NCBI RefSeq assembly: GCF_000295095.1
Contig: NZ_JH806633.1
Location: 809,536-873,535 of the forward strand
Direction: 5' to 3'
Source of the DNA: Actinomyces timonensis DSM 23838
GTDB taxonomy: Bacteria > Actinomycetota > Actinomycetes > Actinomycetales > Actinomycetaceae
Length of the DNA: 64,000 nucleotides
The notes under the pieces were generated by a model that was not told the origin of the DNA, ran no database searches, and saw only the letters and a list, made by a program, of their open reading frames with translations. Position numbers and translations under genes: made by a program. This document shows, in pieces, positions 9,925 through 19,932 of the stretch. Within the stretch, counting starts at the first letter, position 1, and every line of letters begins with the position of its first letter.

Positions 9925-10608
9925 TCACGCGGAAGCGGTGCTGGCCCGCCACGCCCCGTCATTCCAGTCGAGGAGGCGCCAGCCGGCGTCGGGGTCGCCC
10001 TCGACCACCGCGATGCCGGTATTGCGCAGGGGGTGCTCCGCTACCCACAGCGGATCGACGCCCGCGCCCGCGGCGGCGCGCAGCGACGTCCACAGGCGCA
10101 GCACCGTGCCATGGGAGACGAGGAGCGCCGCTCCCCCGCCCGTGCCCGACGCGCCCTCCGGCGCCTCGTCGGCCGCGTGCTCAGCGATGGCGCGCACGGC
10201 GGCGTCGAAGCGATCGAGCGAGTCGTGGCCGTCCTCCAGGGAGCCGGGGATGCGCGCGGCGGGCCGCCCCGCCATCCACGCCCGGGTGGTGTCCACGTAG
10301 CAGGCGACCGACCGCTCATCCGTCGCCATCTCCAGGTCCCCCGCGAGCACCTCGCGCAGCCCCGGAAGGATCGTCGCCCGCAGCCCCGTGGCCTGCTCGA
10401 CCGGCTCCATGGTCTGGCGGGCCCGCAGGATCGGCGAGACCCACAGCGAGGAAATACCCGCCAGGTGCCCCGCGTCCTCCAGCCGTCCCGGAATGGTGGC
10501 GGCCTGCTCGCGCCCGATCTCGTCGAGGGGCTGGCCGGGGAACGCCGTGTCGAGGGCGCTCATGACATTGGCGATAGTGCGCCCGTGGCGCACGAGGATG
10601 AGCTTCAC
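9925..10608 (-). CDS. Histidine phosphatase family protein
   Basis: A 227-residue phosphoglycerate-mutase-like phosphatase. The N-terminal phospho-acceptor motif LVRHGRT and the second catalytic histidine in LLVSHGTVLRLW are both present, together with the SPILRARQT loop. The substrate cannot be told from sequence. It lies 30 bp downstream of glnE on the same strand and may be read through from it. A second, more distant paralogue is at 16.6-17.3 kb. Confidence 0.88.
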   Translation of the reverse strand: MKLILVRHGRTIANVMSALDTAFPGQPLDEIGREQAATIPGRLEDAGHLAGISSLWVSPILRARQTMEPVEQATGLRATILPGLREVLAGDLEMATDERSVACYVDTTRAWMAGRPAARIPGSLEDGHDSLDRFDAAVRAIAEHAADEAPEGASGTGGGAALLVSHGTVLRLWTSLRAAAGAGVDPLWVAEHPLRNTGIAVVEGDPDAGWRLLDWNDGAWRASTASA

Positions 10609-10638
10609 GCCCCTATCCTGCCAGCGCCCGCGCCCCTC

Positions 10639-13600
10639 TCAGGACCAGGGGTACGGACCCGCGCCTCGGCGCCCCGTCCGGCGCTGCGGCGACGACGGGC
10701 GGGCCGGGGTGGGCTTCGCGGACAGCTTCGCCGTCGTCGCGGGCGCAGCAGGCGGCACCGGCCTCGTCTCCCGCGCGGGGCTCCCAGGCTCCACCTGCCC
10801 CAGTCCCCCACCGGCCGAGCGCAGCACCCGCTCGACCACGGCGCGCGCGTGCCGGGCGCTGCGCCTGTAGAGGTCCTCCAGGTCCCGCTCGCTCCCACTG
10901 GCCAGTCCCAGGAGCCTGCCGACCAGCCGGATCCCCCGCTCGTCGGAGGGCAGGATATCCACCCTCGCGCCCGAGTCCCGACCCACGCCGAGCACCGTGG
11001 CCGCGCGGATGCGGGTGGCCAGGATCCAGGCGCTCATGAGCACGCCGGCGTCGTCGACGCTCAGCAGCCCGGCCTCGGCGGCCGCCATGAGCGCCTCAAG
11101 AGTCGAGGTGGTGCGCAGCCCGCTCACCTCATGGGCATGGGCGAGCTGCAGGACCTGCGCCACCCACTCCACATCGGATAGTCCCCCGGGCCCGAGCTTG
11201 AGGTGCCGAGCGGGATCGGCGCCCCGCGGCAGGCGCTCGGCCTCCATGCGGGCCTTGAGCCTGCGGATCTGGCGCAGCTCGTCCTCCCCCAGGCCACCGG
11301 CGGACCATCGCAGCGGCGCGATGAGGGCCAGGAACTCCTCCCCCAGCGCGGTGTCCCCGGCGCAGGCCCGCGCCCGCAGCAGCGCCTGGCGCTCCCACAC
11401 CGCCGACCATAACCCGTAGTACTCGGCGGCCGAGGCGAGCGACCGGCTGAGCGCCCCCTGGCGCCCCTCGGGCCTCAGGTCCGCGTCGATAGCGAGCGGG
11501 TGCGGGCCGGAGCCGAGCAGGCGCATCGTGGCGCGGGCGACCTCGTCCGCCTCGCGGGCGGCAGCGCGCTCATCCGCCCCGGGGCGCGGGGTGTGGATGA
11601 AGATGACGTCGGCGTCCGAGGCGTAGGTGGTCTCCCCTCCGCCGAGCCTCCCCATGGCGATGACGGCGTGCCGGGCAAGCGGGCCCGTGCTCCCGCCGAT
11701 CCCGCCGCTCTCGGCGGTCCCGCTCGGCCCGTCATCGCCCTCCTGTGACCCCCGCTGGGCGACGACGAGCCTGATCGCGGCGCGCAGGGCACCGTCGATG
11801 ACGGCGTCCGTTGTGTCGGTGAGGATGCGGGCGGTGCGCGCGGGGTTGATGCCGTCGAGGGAATCGGCCAGGGCCGCCCGCAGCAGCTCGCGGGTGCGCA
11901 CGCCCAGGATCCTGCGCACGGCCTCGGCGCTGCGCGCCTCCGCCTGGGCAGGGGTGGCGCTCTCGAGGCTGCGACGGGCCAGGATGCTCGCCACCTCCTC
12001 GCGCACCTGCTCGCCGCTGCGCGGGGCGAGCTCATCGTCGTCGTCGAGCCAGGCGACGGCCTCCGGGCGCTCGGCGAGGCGGTCCGTCGTCCACCGGGCC
12101 CCGGACACCACCTGGCACAGGCGCTGGGCGGCCACGGGAGAGTCGCGCAGCAGCCCCAGGTACCAGTGGGAGGTGCCGATGTCGTCGGACAGGCGCCGGA
12201 AGCCGAGCAGCCCGTTGTCCGGGTCCGGGCCCTCGCCGATCCAGCCGATGATGACGGGCAGGAGCTGGCGCTGGATGGCGGCGCGGCGGCTGATGCCCTC
12301 GGTGAGGACCTGGATGTGCCGCAGGGCGCCGTCGGGATCGAGGTAGCCGACGGCGGCCAATCGGTCCCGGGCGGCCTGCGGGCTCAGCCGCATCTCGTCG
12401 GCGGACAGGGCGGCGGCCGCGCCCAGAAGGGGCCGGTAGTAGATCTCCTCGTGGAGGGCGCGCACCTGCCGGCGCCGGGCGCGGAAGGCGGCGCGCAGGT
12501 CGGCGGGCTCGGGGATGCCGATCCCCCGCCCGATCCGGCGCAGGTCAGCGTCGCGATCGGGCAGGTCGTGGGTGCGGCGCAGGCGGTGGAGCTGCGCGCG
12601 GTGCTCCAGGAGGCGCAACGCCCGATAGCCCTCGTCAAGGGCGAGGGCGTCGTCGCGGCCCACGTAGCCGCCCACGGACAGGGCCGCCAGGGCGTCGAGG
12701 GTGGAGCGCACCCTCAGCTCGGCGTCGGCCCTCCCGTGGACGAGCTGGAGGAGCTGGACAGTGAACTCCACGTCCCGCAGGCCCCCGGGGCCGAGCTTGA
12801 TGCGCTGGTCCTCCCCCACGCGCTGGGACTCGCGCTCCACCCGGCGGCGCATGGCGCGCGCGTCGTCGACGAAATGGGGCCGCGAGCTCGCCGACCAGAC
12901 GAAGGGGGTGATCGCCTCCTCGTAGGCGCGGCCGAGCACCGGATCGCCCGCGGCGGCCCGTGCCTTGAGCAGGGCCTGGAACTCCCAGGAGGAGGCCCAG
13001 CGCTCGTAGTAGGCCACATGCGAGGCGAGGGTGCGCACGAGCGCGCCGTCCTTGCCCTCCGGTCGCAGCCCTGTGTCCAGCGGCCACAGGGCGGGCTCCG
13101 AGCCGGAGGCGGAGGTGGCGCGGTGGAGGTGGCCGGCGATCTCGGTGCCCAGGCGGACGAGCTCGGCCTCGCTGGGCTCCTCGGGGGTCCCGGCCACCGC
13201 GGCCGCGGGCCCGACGACGTGGATGACGTCGACGTCGGAGATGTAGTTGAGCTCGCGCGCGCCGGCCTTGCCCATGGCGATGACGGCGAAAGCGAGCCTG
13301 CGGGCCTGGGGCCCCACACCAGCGCGGGCGATGAGGAGGGCCGCCTCGAGGGCGGCGTCGGCCAGGTCCGCCATGGCCGCCCCGACGACGCCCACATGGG
13401 CGGCCGGGGCGGTGGAGACGAGGTCATCGGCGGCGATCGCCAGGAGGCGGTCGTAGTAGGCGCGGCGCATGGCGGCCGTCGCCTCCTCCAGGGCCGCTGG
13501 ATCGGCGGGGCCCGCCGGAGCCTGGGGCTCGGCCGCCGCGCGCGCGGCGAGCGCCTCCCTCGCGGCGTCGACGAGGAGGAGCGAGGCGTCGGGCTGGCCG

Positions 13601-14079
13601 GGCGCGTTCCAGGCGCGCTCAAGGCTGAGGGCGTCGAGGTGGTCGGGGTGGGAGACAAGGAAGTCCCCGAGCGCCTGGGACGATCCGAGGACCGCGAGCA
13701 GCCGCTCGGCGTGGGCCCGTCTGCTGGTGCCAGCCCCGCCGGGCCCGGGCTCGCCGACGACGGCGCGCAGCACCTCGACGAGGCCGTTGGCCGCCGTCGG
13801 GTCATCCTCCTGGGCGCAGGCCCCCGCGAGGCGCAGGAGGGAGAGGAGGGCCAGGTCGGGGTCGGCGGTGGCGCCCAGGGCGGTGACGAGGAGGTCCCCC
13901 GCCTCATCGGATCCCCCACCCGCGTGGGCGAGAAGGTCCGCGAGGGCGCGGTCCTCCAGAGCGCGCAGGGCCCGGTCGGGCTCGGCGAAGCCGGCGGCCA
14001 GGAGCCTTCGGCGCGGGCTGGGCGAGGGCACGCCCATAAGCGGGGTCATGGCGCTGGCGCGCTGGCTCTCACTGGCCAT
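10639..14079 (-). CDS. glnE: Glutamine-synthetase adenylyltransferase/adenylyl-removase
   Basis: Bifunctional enzyme that adds and removes AMP on the glutamine synthetase tyrosine. It is 1146 residues, somewhat longer than the usual 950-1000. Two homologous nucleotidyltransferase halves are visible: the N-terminal removase half with YISDVDVIHVVG and LRPEGKDGALVRTL, and the C-terminal transferase half with TYASDADVIFIHTP and LRPEGRQGALSRSL. LGPGGLRDVEF and LGPGGLSDVEW are the paired following motifs. SD AAGGAGGG precedes the ATG. It is downstream of glnA2 on the same strand with 48 bp between, the conserved actinobacterial order. The C-terminal tail is low-complexity Pro/Ala/Arg. Confidence 0.96.
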   Translation of the reverse strand: MASESQRASAMTPLMGVPSPSPRRRLLAAGFAEPDRALRALEDRALADLLAHAGGGSDEAGDLLVTALGATADPDLALLSLLRLAGACAQEDDPTAANGLVEVLRAVVGEPGPGGAGTSRRAHAERLLAVLGSSQALGDFLVSHPDHLDALSLERAWNAPGQPDASLLLVDAAREALAARAAAEPQAPAGPADPAALEEATAAMRRAYYDRLLAIAADDLVSTAPAAHVGVVGAAMADLADAALEAALLIARAGVGPQARRLAFAVIAMGKAGARELNYISDVDVIHVVGPAAAVAGTPEEPSEAELVRLGTEIAGHLHRATSASGSEPALWPLDTGLRPEGKDGALVRTLASHVAYYERWASSWEFQALLKARAAAGDPVLGRAYEEAITPFVWSASSRPHFVDDARAMRRRVERESQRVGEDQRIKLGPGGLRDVEFTVQLLQLVHGRADAELRVRSTLDALAALSVGGYVGRDDALALDEGYRALRLLEHRAQLHRLRRTHDLPDRDADLRRIGRGIGIPEPADLRAAFRARRRQVRALHEEIYYRPLLGAAAALSADEMRLSPQAARDRLAAVGYLDPDGALRHIQVLTEGISRRAAIQRQLLPVIIGWIGEGPDPDNGLLGFRRLSDDIGTSHWYLGLLRDSPVAAQRLCQVVSGARWTTDRLAERPEAVAWLDDDDELAPRSGEQVREEVASILARRSLESATPAQAEARSAEAVRRILGVRTRELLRAALADSLDGINPARTARILTDTTDAVIDGALRAAIRLVVAQRGSQEGDDGPSGTAESGGIGGSTGPLARHAVIAMGRLGGGETTYASDADVIFIHTPRPGADERAAAREADEVARATMRLLGSGPHPLAIDADLRPEGRQGALSRSLASAAEYYGLWSAVWERQALLRARACAGDTALGEEFLALIAPLRWSAGGLGEDELRQIRRLKARMEAERLPRGADPARHLKLGPGGLSDVEWVAQVLQLAHAHEVSGLRTTSTLEALMAAAEAGLLSVDDAGVLMSAWILATRIRAATVLGVGRDSGARVDILPSDERGIRLVGRLLGLASGSERDLEDLYRRSARHARAVVERVLRSAGGGLGQVEPGSPARETRPVPPAAPATTAKLSAKPTPARPSSPQRRTGRRGAGPYPWS

Positions 14080-14127
14080 CGGCTCGTCCCTCCTTGGCCG
14101 TCAGCGGTTCCCGAGTGGCGGCGCGCC

Positions 14128-15459
14128 TCAGGCGCGGCGGAAGAACTGGCCGATCTCGAAGTCGGTGACCTGGGCGTCGTAGGCCTGGTACTCGTGCTTC
14201 TTGTTGCGCCGGAAGTACTCAAAGGTGTCCTCCCCCAGGGTGTCGGCCACGAGGTCGGAGCCGCTCATGGCGGCCACCGCCCGCTTGAGGGAGGTGGGCA
14301 GCGCCTCGATGCCCAGGGCCTCGCGCTCGCCGTCGGTCAGGGCCCACACGTCGTCCTCGGTCTCGGCGGGAAGGTCGTAGCCCTCCTCGATGCCCTTCAT
14401 GCCCGCGGCGAGGATGGTGGCGAAGGCGAGGTAGGGGTTGGCGGCCGGATCGAGGGAGCGGTACTCGACGCGCACGGCCTGCGCCTTGCCGGGCTTGTGC
14501 ATGGGGACGCGCACGAGGGCCGAGCGGTTGTTGTGGCCCCAGCACACGTAGCTCGGGGCCTCGTCGCCGCCCCACAGGCGCTTGAAAGAGTTGACGTACT
14601 GGTTGGTGATCGCGGTGATCTCCTTGGCGTGGCGCAGGATGCCGGCGATGAAGGCGCGCCCCGTGGCGGAGAGCTGGTACTGGCCCGCGGGGTCGTAGAA
14701 GGCGTTGTGGTCCCCCTCGAACAGGGAGAAGTGCGTGTGCATCCCGCTGCCGGGCTGGCCGACGAAGGGCTTGGGCATGAAGGTCGCGATGCAGCCCTCC
14801 TGGATGGCGACCTCCTCGATGACGGCGCGGAAGGTCATGATGTTGTCCGCCATGGACAGGGCGTCGGCGAAGCGCAGGTCGATCTCGTTCTGGCCCAGGC
14901 CGCCCTCATGGTGGGAGAACTCCACGGAGATGCCCATCTGCTCGAGCATGAGGATGGCGCGGCGGCGGAAGTCGTGGGCGGTGCCGCCGGGGACGTGGTC
15001 GAAGTAGCCGGCGTCGTCGGTGGGGGTGATGCGGCCCTGCTCGTCGCGGTTGACGAGGTAGAACTCGATCTCGGGGTGGATGTAGCAGGTGAATCCGGCA
15101 TCGGCCACGCGCGCGAGCTGGCGCTCCAGGACGGCGCGCGGGTCGGTGCGGGCGGGCTCGCCGTCGGGGGTGAGCACGGAGCAGAACATGCGCGCGACGC
15201 GGTCGCGGTCGTTGCGCCAGGGGAGCATCTGGAAGGTGGAGGGGTCCGGGCTCAGGAGCATGTCGGACTCGTAGACGCGGGTGAGGCCCTCGATGGTGGA
15301 GCCGTCGAAGCCGATGCCCTCCTCGAAGGCGGCCTCGACCTCGGCCGGGGCGATGGCCACGGACTTGAGCTGGCCGAGCACGTCGGTGAACCACAGCCGC
15401 ACGAAGCGGACGTCGCGCTCCTCGATCGCGCGGAGCACGTACTCCTGCTGCTTGTCCAT
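14128..15459 (-). CDS. glnA2: Glutamine synthetase type I, non-adenylylated class
   Basis: A 443-residue GSI enzyme, about 30 residues shorter than the first, as expected for the GSI-alpha class lacking the 25-residue insertion. Catalytic motifs: GIGFDGSTIEG, FMPKPFVGQPGSGMHTH, NNRSALVRVP. The region matching the adenylylation loop reads DDVWALTDGEREALGI with no tyrosine, so GlnE should not modify it. The gene sits just upstream of glnE, as glnA2 does in mycobacteria and streptomycetes. Start ATG at 15459 with GGGAGCAGGC as a moderate SD. Confidence 0.92.
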   Translation of the reverse strand: MDKQQEYVLRAIEERDVRFVRLWFTDVLGQLKSVAIAPAEVEAAFEEGIGFDGSTIEGLTRVYESDMLLSPDPSTFQMLPWRNDRDRVARMFCSVLTPDGEPARTDPRAVLERQLARVADAGFTCYIHPEIEFYLVNRDEQGRITPTDDAGYFDHVPGGTAHDFRRRAILMLEQMGISVEFSHHEGGLGQNEIDLRFADALSMADNIMTFRAVIEEVAIQEGCIATFMPKPFVGQPGSGMHTHFSLFEGDHNAFYDPAGQYQLSATGRAFIAGILRHAKEITAITNQYVNSFKRLWGGDEAPSYVCWGHNNRSALVRVPMHKPGKAQAVRVEYRSLDPAANPYLAFATILAAGMKGIEEGYDLPAETEDDVWALTDGEREALGIEALPTSLKRAVAAMSGSDLVADTLGEDTFEYFRRNKKHEYQAYDAQVTDFEIGQFFRRA

Positions 15460-15661
15460 GCCTGCTCCCCATCTCTGATCAGCTCGGAACCCGACGGCGG
15501 TGCCGGGATGGCCCGACTCTATCGGGACCGGGAGTCGGCCGGGTTTCGCCGCGCGTGTCGTGGACGGCGGGGGTGGGCTGGGCGGGGTAGGTGGGCGGCT
15601 TGCCTGCCGGTAGCTGGGCCAACGGGGCGGGCGGCCGCGCCGCACCGGCTACGCTGGCGCC

Positions 15662-16510
15662 ATGGCAACCACGGACTCCCCCTACGGTCCCCCGAGCGCC
15701 CTGCCGCCAGCGGGCAAGCCAGTGCGCGTCCACCACCTCGCCGCAGCGAAGGCGCGGGGCGAGCGCCTCACCATGCTCACCGCTTACGACGCCGTGACGG
15801 CCTCGATCCTCGACGCGGCGGGCACTGACATGCTCCTCATCGGCGACTCCATCGGCAATGTCATGCTGGGGCACGGCTCCACGCTGCCGGTGAGCCTCGA
15901 CGAGATGGTTGTGGCGACGCGGGCCGTGGCCTCGGCGACCACGCGCGCGCTCGTCGTCGCCGATCTGCCCTTCGGCGCCTACGAGTCCGGGCCCGCCCAG
16001 GCGCTGGCCTCCTCGGTCCGCCTGGTCAAGGCCGGGGCCAACGCCATCAAGCTCGAGGGCGGGGCGCCCCGTGTGACCACGGTCCGCGCGCTCAGCGAGG
16101 CGGGGATCCCCGTCGTCGGCCACCTGGGCTTCACCCCGCAGTCGGTCAACATGCTCGGGGGCTTCCGGGTCCAGGGCCGGAGCGAGGAGGCCGCCGCGGG
16201 CCTGCTGGCCGACGCGACAGCCTTGGCCGAGGCGGGCGTCATCGCGCTCGTCCTGGAGATGGTCCCCCAGGACCTCGCCGCCTCGGTCACCCAGGCGCTC
16301 GCCGTGCCGACGATTGGGATCGGCGCGGGCGCGGGCTGCGACGCGCAGGTGCTCGTGTGGACCGATATGGCGGGCATGACGGAGTGGAAGCCGCGCTTCG
16401 CCCGCCAGTTCGGCCAGGTGGGCGTTGCCCTTCGGCAGGCCGCCGAGGACTTCAACGCCGCCGTGCGCGACGGCTCCTTCCCCTCCGCCGAGGAGAGCTT
16501 CGCCTCCTGA
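15662..16510 (+). CDS. panB: 3-methyl-2-oxobutanoate hydroxymethyltransferase
   Basis: First committed step toward pantothenate: adds a hydroxymethyl group from methylene-tetrahydrofolate to ketoisovalerate. 282 residues, family length. Motifs: LTAYDAVTASILDAAG, the metal/substrate stretch LLIGDSIGNVMLGH, KLEGGA (catalytic-site lysine and glutamate), GHLGFTPQSVNMLGG and IGIGAGAGCDAQVLVW. No other pantothenate gene is adjacent. It ends facing the second phosphatase gene across a shared terminator. Confidence 0.96.
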   Translation: MATTDSPYGPPSALPPAGKPVRVHHLAAAKARGERLTMLTAYDAVTASILDAAGTDMLLIGDSIGNVMLGHGSTLPVSLDEMVVATRAVASATTRALVVADLPFGAYESGPAQALASSVRLVKAGANAIKLEGGAPRVTTVRALSEAGIPVVGHLGFTPQSVNMLGGFRVQGRSEEAAAGLLADATALAEAGVIALVLEMVPQDLAASVTQALAVPTIGIGAGAGCDAQVLVWTDMAGMTEWKPRFARQFGQVGVALRQAAEDFNAAVRDGSFPSAEESFAS

Positions 16511-16548
16511 GGGTCCCGACGCCCCTGGGCCGCTCGCCCGACGACTCG

Positions 16549-16592
16549 GATCGGGCCCGGCTGGCGCGCCAGTGCGCCGGCCGGGCCCGATC
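16549..16592. terminator. Bidirectional terminator between panB and phosphatase
   Basis: A 19-bp stem, with GATCGGGCCCGGCTGGCGC pairing to GCGCCGGCCGGGCCCGATC with one G-T wobble, around a 6-nt loop. It lies between two convergent stop codons (38 bp after panB, 7 bp after the minus-strand gene). Confidence 0.85.
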
Positions 16593-16598
16593 GCGCGT

Positions 16599-17324
16599 CT
16601 ACAGCCCTTCGGGGCGGGTGAAGTCGATGGGGATGATGTCGACGCCGTCGAAGACGCCGCTCATGTCAGTCGCCGGGAAGGTGACGCCCTGGTTGCCGGG
16701 GTCGAGCGCCCAGTCGATGAGGCGGGGGGCGCCCCCGGGGGCGGTCGGGTCGATCTCGACGGTGGTGATGGCGCAGTTGGCCATGGGCGCCTTGGAGTAG
16801 ACCTCCAGGCCGATCCAGCGCGCCATGATCGTCATGATCGTCATGCCGTGGGAGACGGCCAGGGCCTCGGCGTCGGTCTTGCCGGCCTCGGCGTCGTCGC
16901 GCAGGTCGGCCAGGATGCGCGCGAGGGCGCCGTCGATGTCGCGCAGGTAGTCGGTGGCGCTGATGCCCTCGGGGGCGCCCTCGAAGCGGCCGGACAGGAC
17001 ACCGGGCAGGAGCTTCTCGGTGGGCAGGGCGGCGAGCATCTCGGGGTCGGGGCCGCCGTCGTAGATCCCGTAGTCGTACTCGCGCAGACCGGTGAGGATC
17101 GTGCGCGGGAGCTCGCGGCCCTCGGTGAGGATGTCGGTGGTCTCGATCACCCGTCCCAGGGGGCTGAGGTAGACCCGGGTGAGGGGGTAGTCGGCCAGGA
17201 AGTCTCGGGCCAGCGCGGCGCCCTCGCGCCCCGAGGGCGTCAGGGGCGAGTCCGCTGAGCCCTGGGTGCGGTGCTGCTCGTTGAGGACCGTGCGGCCGTG
17301 GCGCACGAAGTGGATTTTTGCCAT
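16599..17324 (-). CDS. Histidine phosphatase family protein
   Basis: A 241-residue phosphoglycerate-mutase-like phosphatase with [10 protein letters not shown] at residues 5-14 and the second histidine in [28 protein letters not shown] is the usual loop after the first strand. Substrate unknown. The gene diverges from map, with about 160 bp holding both promoters. It is not closely similar to the phosphatase at 9.9-10.6 kb beyond the catalytic motifs. Confidence 0.88.
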   Translation of the reverse strand: MAKIHFVRHGRTVLNEQHRTQGSADSPLTPSGREGAALARDFLADYPLTRVYLSPLGRVIETTDILTEGRELPRTILTGLREYDYGIYDGGPDPEMLAALPTEKLLPGVLSGRFEGAPEGISATDYLRDIDGALARILADLRDDAEAGKTDAEALAVSHGMTIMTIMARWIGLEVYSKAPMANCAITTVEIDPTAPGGAPRLIDWALDPGNQGVTFPATDMSGVFDGVDIIPIDFTRPEGL

Positions 17325-17486
17325 ATGCGCATCGTAGGTCACACCGCCTCCCCAGGAGGGCCGCTTGCGGGGCACGGGGTGGGCAGGGGACACGCGCCCG
17401 GTCCTGGCCCAGGCGGGGCAGGACGGGGACAAGACGTTGAGGTATGGCGGCTGTGCACCAGTGCACCGGCTCCTATGCTGGGGGGC

Positions 17487-18395
17487 ATGACTGCTCTGAC
17501 GTCTCCTGGATCCCCTCATCGCCTTGGCGCCGATCGGGCGCCGCGCGGGACCCTCGTACCCGGAATCGTCGGGCCCCGGCGCGATGTGCCCGAGTCCATC
17601 GCCCGCCCCGAGTACTTGTTCCACGATGGGCCGGAGAGGGTGACGGCCTCGGATATCAAGTCCCCTGAGACCGTTGAGCGCATCCGGGCGGCGGGCAGGA
17701 TCGCGGCGCGCGCCATGGAGGCCGCCGCCGCGGCGATCGCGCCAGGAGTCACCACCGATGAGCTGGACCGCATCGCCCACGAGTACCTGTGCGACCACGG
17801 CGCCTACCCGTCCTGCCTGGGCTACATGGGCTTCCCGAAGTCCATCTGCACCTCGATCAACGAGGTCATCTGCCACGGCATCCCCGATTCCACCGTCCTG
17901 GCCGAGGGCGACCTCATCAACCTGGACGTCACCGCGTACGTCGACGGCGTCCATGGCGACACGAACGCCACCTACGCCGTGGGCGAGGTCGATGAGGAGA
18001 CGCGCCTGCTCATCGAGCGCACCCGGACCTCCATGGAGCGGGGCATCAAGGCGGTGCGGCCGGGCCGCGAGGTCAACGTCATCGGGCGGGTCATCGAGGC
18101 CTACGCCAAGCGCTTCGACTACGGCGTTGTGCGCGACTACACGGGCCACGGCGTCGGAGAGGCCTTCCACTCGGGCCTCATCATCCCGCACTACGACTCC
18201 GCTCCCCGCTACGACACCGTCATGGAGCCGGGCATGGTGTTCACCATCGAGCCGATGCTCACCCTGGGCGGTATCGAGTGGGACCAGTGGGATGATGGCT
18301 GGACCGTGGTCACCCGGGACCGCTCGCGCACCGCCCAGTTCGAGCACACGCTCGTGGTCACAGAGGACGGCGCGGACATCCTCACACTGCCCTGA
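17487..18395 (+). CDS. map: Methionine aminopeptidase type I
   Basis: Removes the initiator methionine from new proteins. 302 residues: an N-terminal extension of about 45 residues typical of actinobacterial MAP-1c, then the pita-bread fold. Metal ligands are visible in order: [16 protein letters not shown] (two Asp), the His in [11 protein letters not shown], the first Glu in FTIEPM and the last in [21 protein letters not shown] lines the substrate pocket. The SD is weak (GGGGGC directly before ATG). Confidence 0.95.
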   Translation: MTALTSPGSPHRLGADRAPRGTLVPGIVGPRRDVPESIARPEYLFHDGPERVTASDIKSPETVERIRAAGRIAARAMEAAAAAIAPGVTTDELDRIAHEYLCDHGAYPSCLGYMGFPKSICTSINEVICHGIPDSTVLAEGDLINLDVTAYVDGVHGDTNATYAVGEVDEETRLLIERTRTSMERGIKAVRPGREVNVIGRVIEAYAKRFDYGVVRDYTGHGVGEAFHSGLIIPHYDSAPRYDTVMEPGMVFTIEPMLTLGGIEWDQWDDGWTVVTRDRSRTAQFEHTLVVTEDGADILTLP

Positions 18396-18641
18396 GCGCG
18401 CCCCGCCCGAACCGCTCTGAACAGCGCCTTGGCGGGGTCCGCGCGCCCTGGATCGCGCATGGGGAGCAGTGCCCGGGGACGGGTGCCCGGCGCCCAGTGC
18501 TGATCCGATCCCCGCTGCGACGGCTGTTCGGTGTAGATTCGATCTATCAGTTGAGGCGCGGACAGGGCGAGCGCTCGCCGCCAGACATGCGCCCCACGAC
18601 GAGTCCTTCAGCAAGCATTCCCACTTCTCCCGGAGGTCCCA

Positions 18642-19802
18642 ATGGCTCTTCGCTTCAACCCGCCGCCGAACTGGCCCGCCCCGCCCGAGGGCTTCGTCCC
18701 GCCCGCCGGGTGGCAGCCGGACCCCGCGTGGGGCCCCGCCCCCGAGGGCTGGCAGCTCTGGGTCGAGGACGCGTCCGGCGCCTCCCCCGTCTCGGCCTCC
18801 GCCCCCGGGACCTCTGACCCCGCCTGGGCCCCGACCCAGGCCGTCCAGACCGCGCAGACCGGTCCGGTGGCGGACCCGACCGGCCAGTCGGCCTCGGCGC
18901 CGTCGGCCGACTACGCCTCCACCGGGCTGCCCGCCCCGTCGGGCTCCTCGGCACCGGGCAGCCCGTACGCGGCGGAGATGAACTATGCCCAGGCCCCCAC
19001 GCCCTTCCACAGCCAGGGGCAGCCTGGCCCCGCCGCTCCAGGCGGCTGGCAGCCGGTGGACGTGCCCGGTGGCGCCGACGCTAGCGCGGCCAAGCCCGTC
19101 TACAAGCAGTGGTGGTTCTACACCATCATCGCCGTGCTGGTCGTCGCGCTCGTCGTGGGCCTCGTACTGGCCTTCTCCGGTGGAGATGATGAGAAGAAGG
19201 CTGGCGGCGGCGGCACGGAGACCTCCGCGGCTCCCGGCCCCACGGAGGAGCCCACCCAGGGCGGGGGCGGGGGCGGCGGGACCGACTCGCCCAAGACGAC
19301 CTCTCCTTCCACGCCTTCGAGCTCGGCGAGCACCTCCTCTGGCGGCGCCGGATCCTCTATGACCAATCCGGCCGAGGGCCAGTTGACCTTCCACGCCTCC
19401 AAGAACGACTACAACGACCCGAACGCGAGCCTCGATGTGAGTGTCGGCGACGTCAAGTGGAACGCGAATGACGACGTCAAGAGCACGATGAGCAGCTACA
19501 GCTACAAGGAGCCCGGCGCCAACCAGGTATACATCCGGGTCCCGGTCGAGATCACATACCACGGCAAGGGCCAATACGAGAAGTACACCTTCAAGATGGA
19601 CTTCGTCAACAACGGGACGACCACCTCCGCCGTGGAGAGCTACAGCGACAAGGGAGAGCTGACGCAGCAGGCCATGCCCCGCGATGGCGGCAAGGCCACC
19701 GGCTACGTCACCTTCCTCATCGACCAGAGCGCCGTCAACCAGGGTGTCTTCGCGATCACCGCGTTCACCAGCGTCGACGAGGGCTACATCAAGGCGAAGT
19801 GA
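18642..19802 (+). CDS. Single-pass membrane protein with DUF4352-like outer domain
   Basis: A 386-residue protein preceded by SD GGAGG. The Pro/Trp-rich cytoplasmic N-terminus has repeated PP..GW.PDP motifs (residues 1-45), resembling the DUF2510/DUF4339-type short repeats in actinobacterial membrane proteins. A disordered stretch follows, then one membrane helix (about 163-185, WWFYTIIAVLVVALVVGLVL), a Gly/Ser/Thr linker and an extracytoplasmic domain of about 130 residues with NQVYIRVPVEITYHGKG, which resembles an immunoglobulin-like DUF4352 fold. I infer a surface or envelope protein; no function is established. Confidence 0.7.
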   Translation: MALRFNPPPNWPAPPEGFVPPAGWQPDPAWGPAPEGWQLWVEDASGASPVSASAPGTSDPAWAPTQAVQTAQTGPVADPTGQSASAPSADYASTGLPAPSGSSAPGSPYAAEMNYAQAPTPFHSQGQPGPAAPGGWQPVDVPGGADASAAKPVYKQWWFYTIIAVLVVALVVGLVLAFSGGDDEKKAGGGGTETSAAPGPTEEPTQGGGGGGGTDSPKTTSPSTPSSSASTSSGGAGSSMTNPAEGQLTFHASKNDYNDPNASLDVSVGDVKWNANDDVKSTMSSYSYKEPGANQVYIRVPVEITYHGKGQYEKYTFKMDFVNNGTTTSAVESYSDKGELTQQAMPRDGGKATGYVTFLIDQSAVNQGVFAITAFTSVDEGYIKAK

Positions 19803-19854
19803 CCCCGCCCCTGCGGCCGAAGGATCACCTGACGGCCACATGAGCACGATGAGG

Positions 19855-19892
19855 CGTGGTGGGCCCCTCCTGATTCGGAGGGGCCCACCACG
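19855..19892 (+). terminator. Perfect-hairpin terminator
   Basis: CGTGGTGGGCCCCTCC - TGATTC - GGAGGGGCCCACCACG: a 16-bp perfect stem, 6-nt loop, followed by TCTC. It separates the membrane-protein gene from the convergent rnpB gene and probably serves both. Confidence 0.85.
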
Positions 19893-19932
19893 TCTCTCCC
19901 ATCATCGGCTTCCGCCGGGCGGGAACGATGAA

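Noticed and set aside
12166-15828. A 1220-codon open frame on the + strand opposite glnE and glnA2
   Set aside because: Gly/Val/Ala-rich nonsense composition and complete overlap with two well-supported genes on the other strand.
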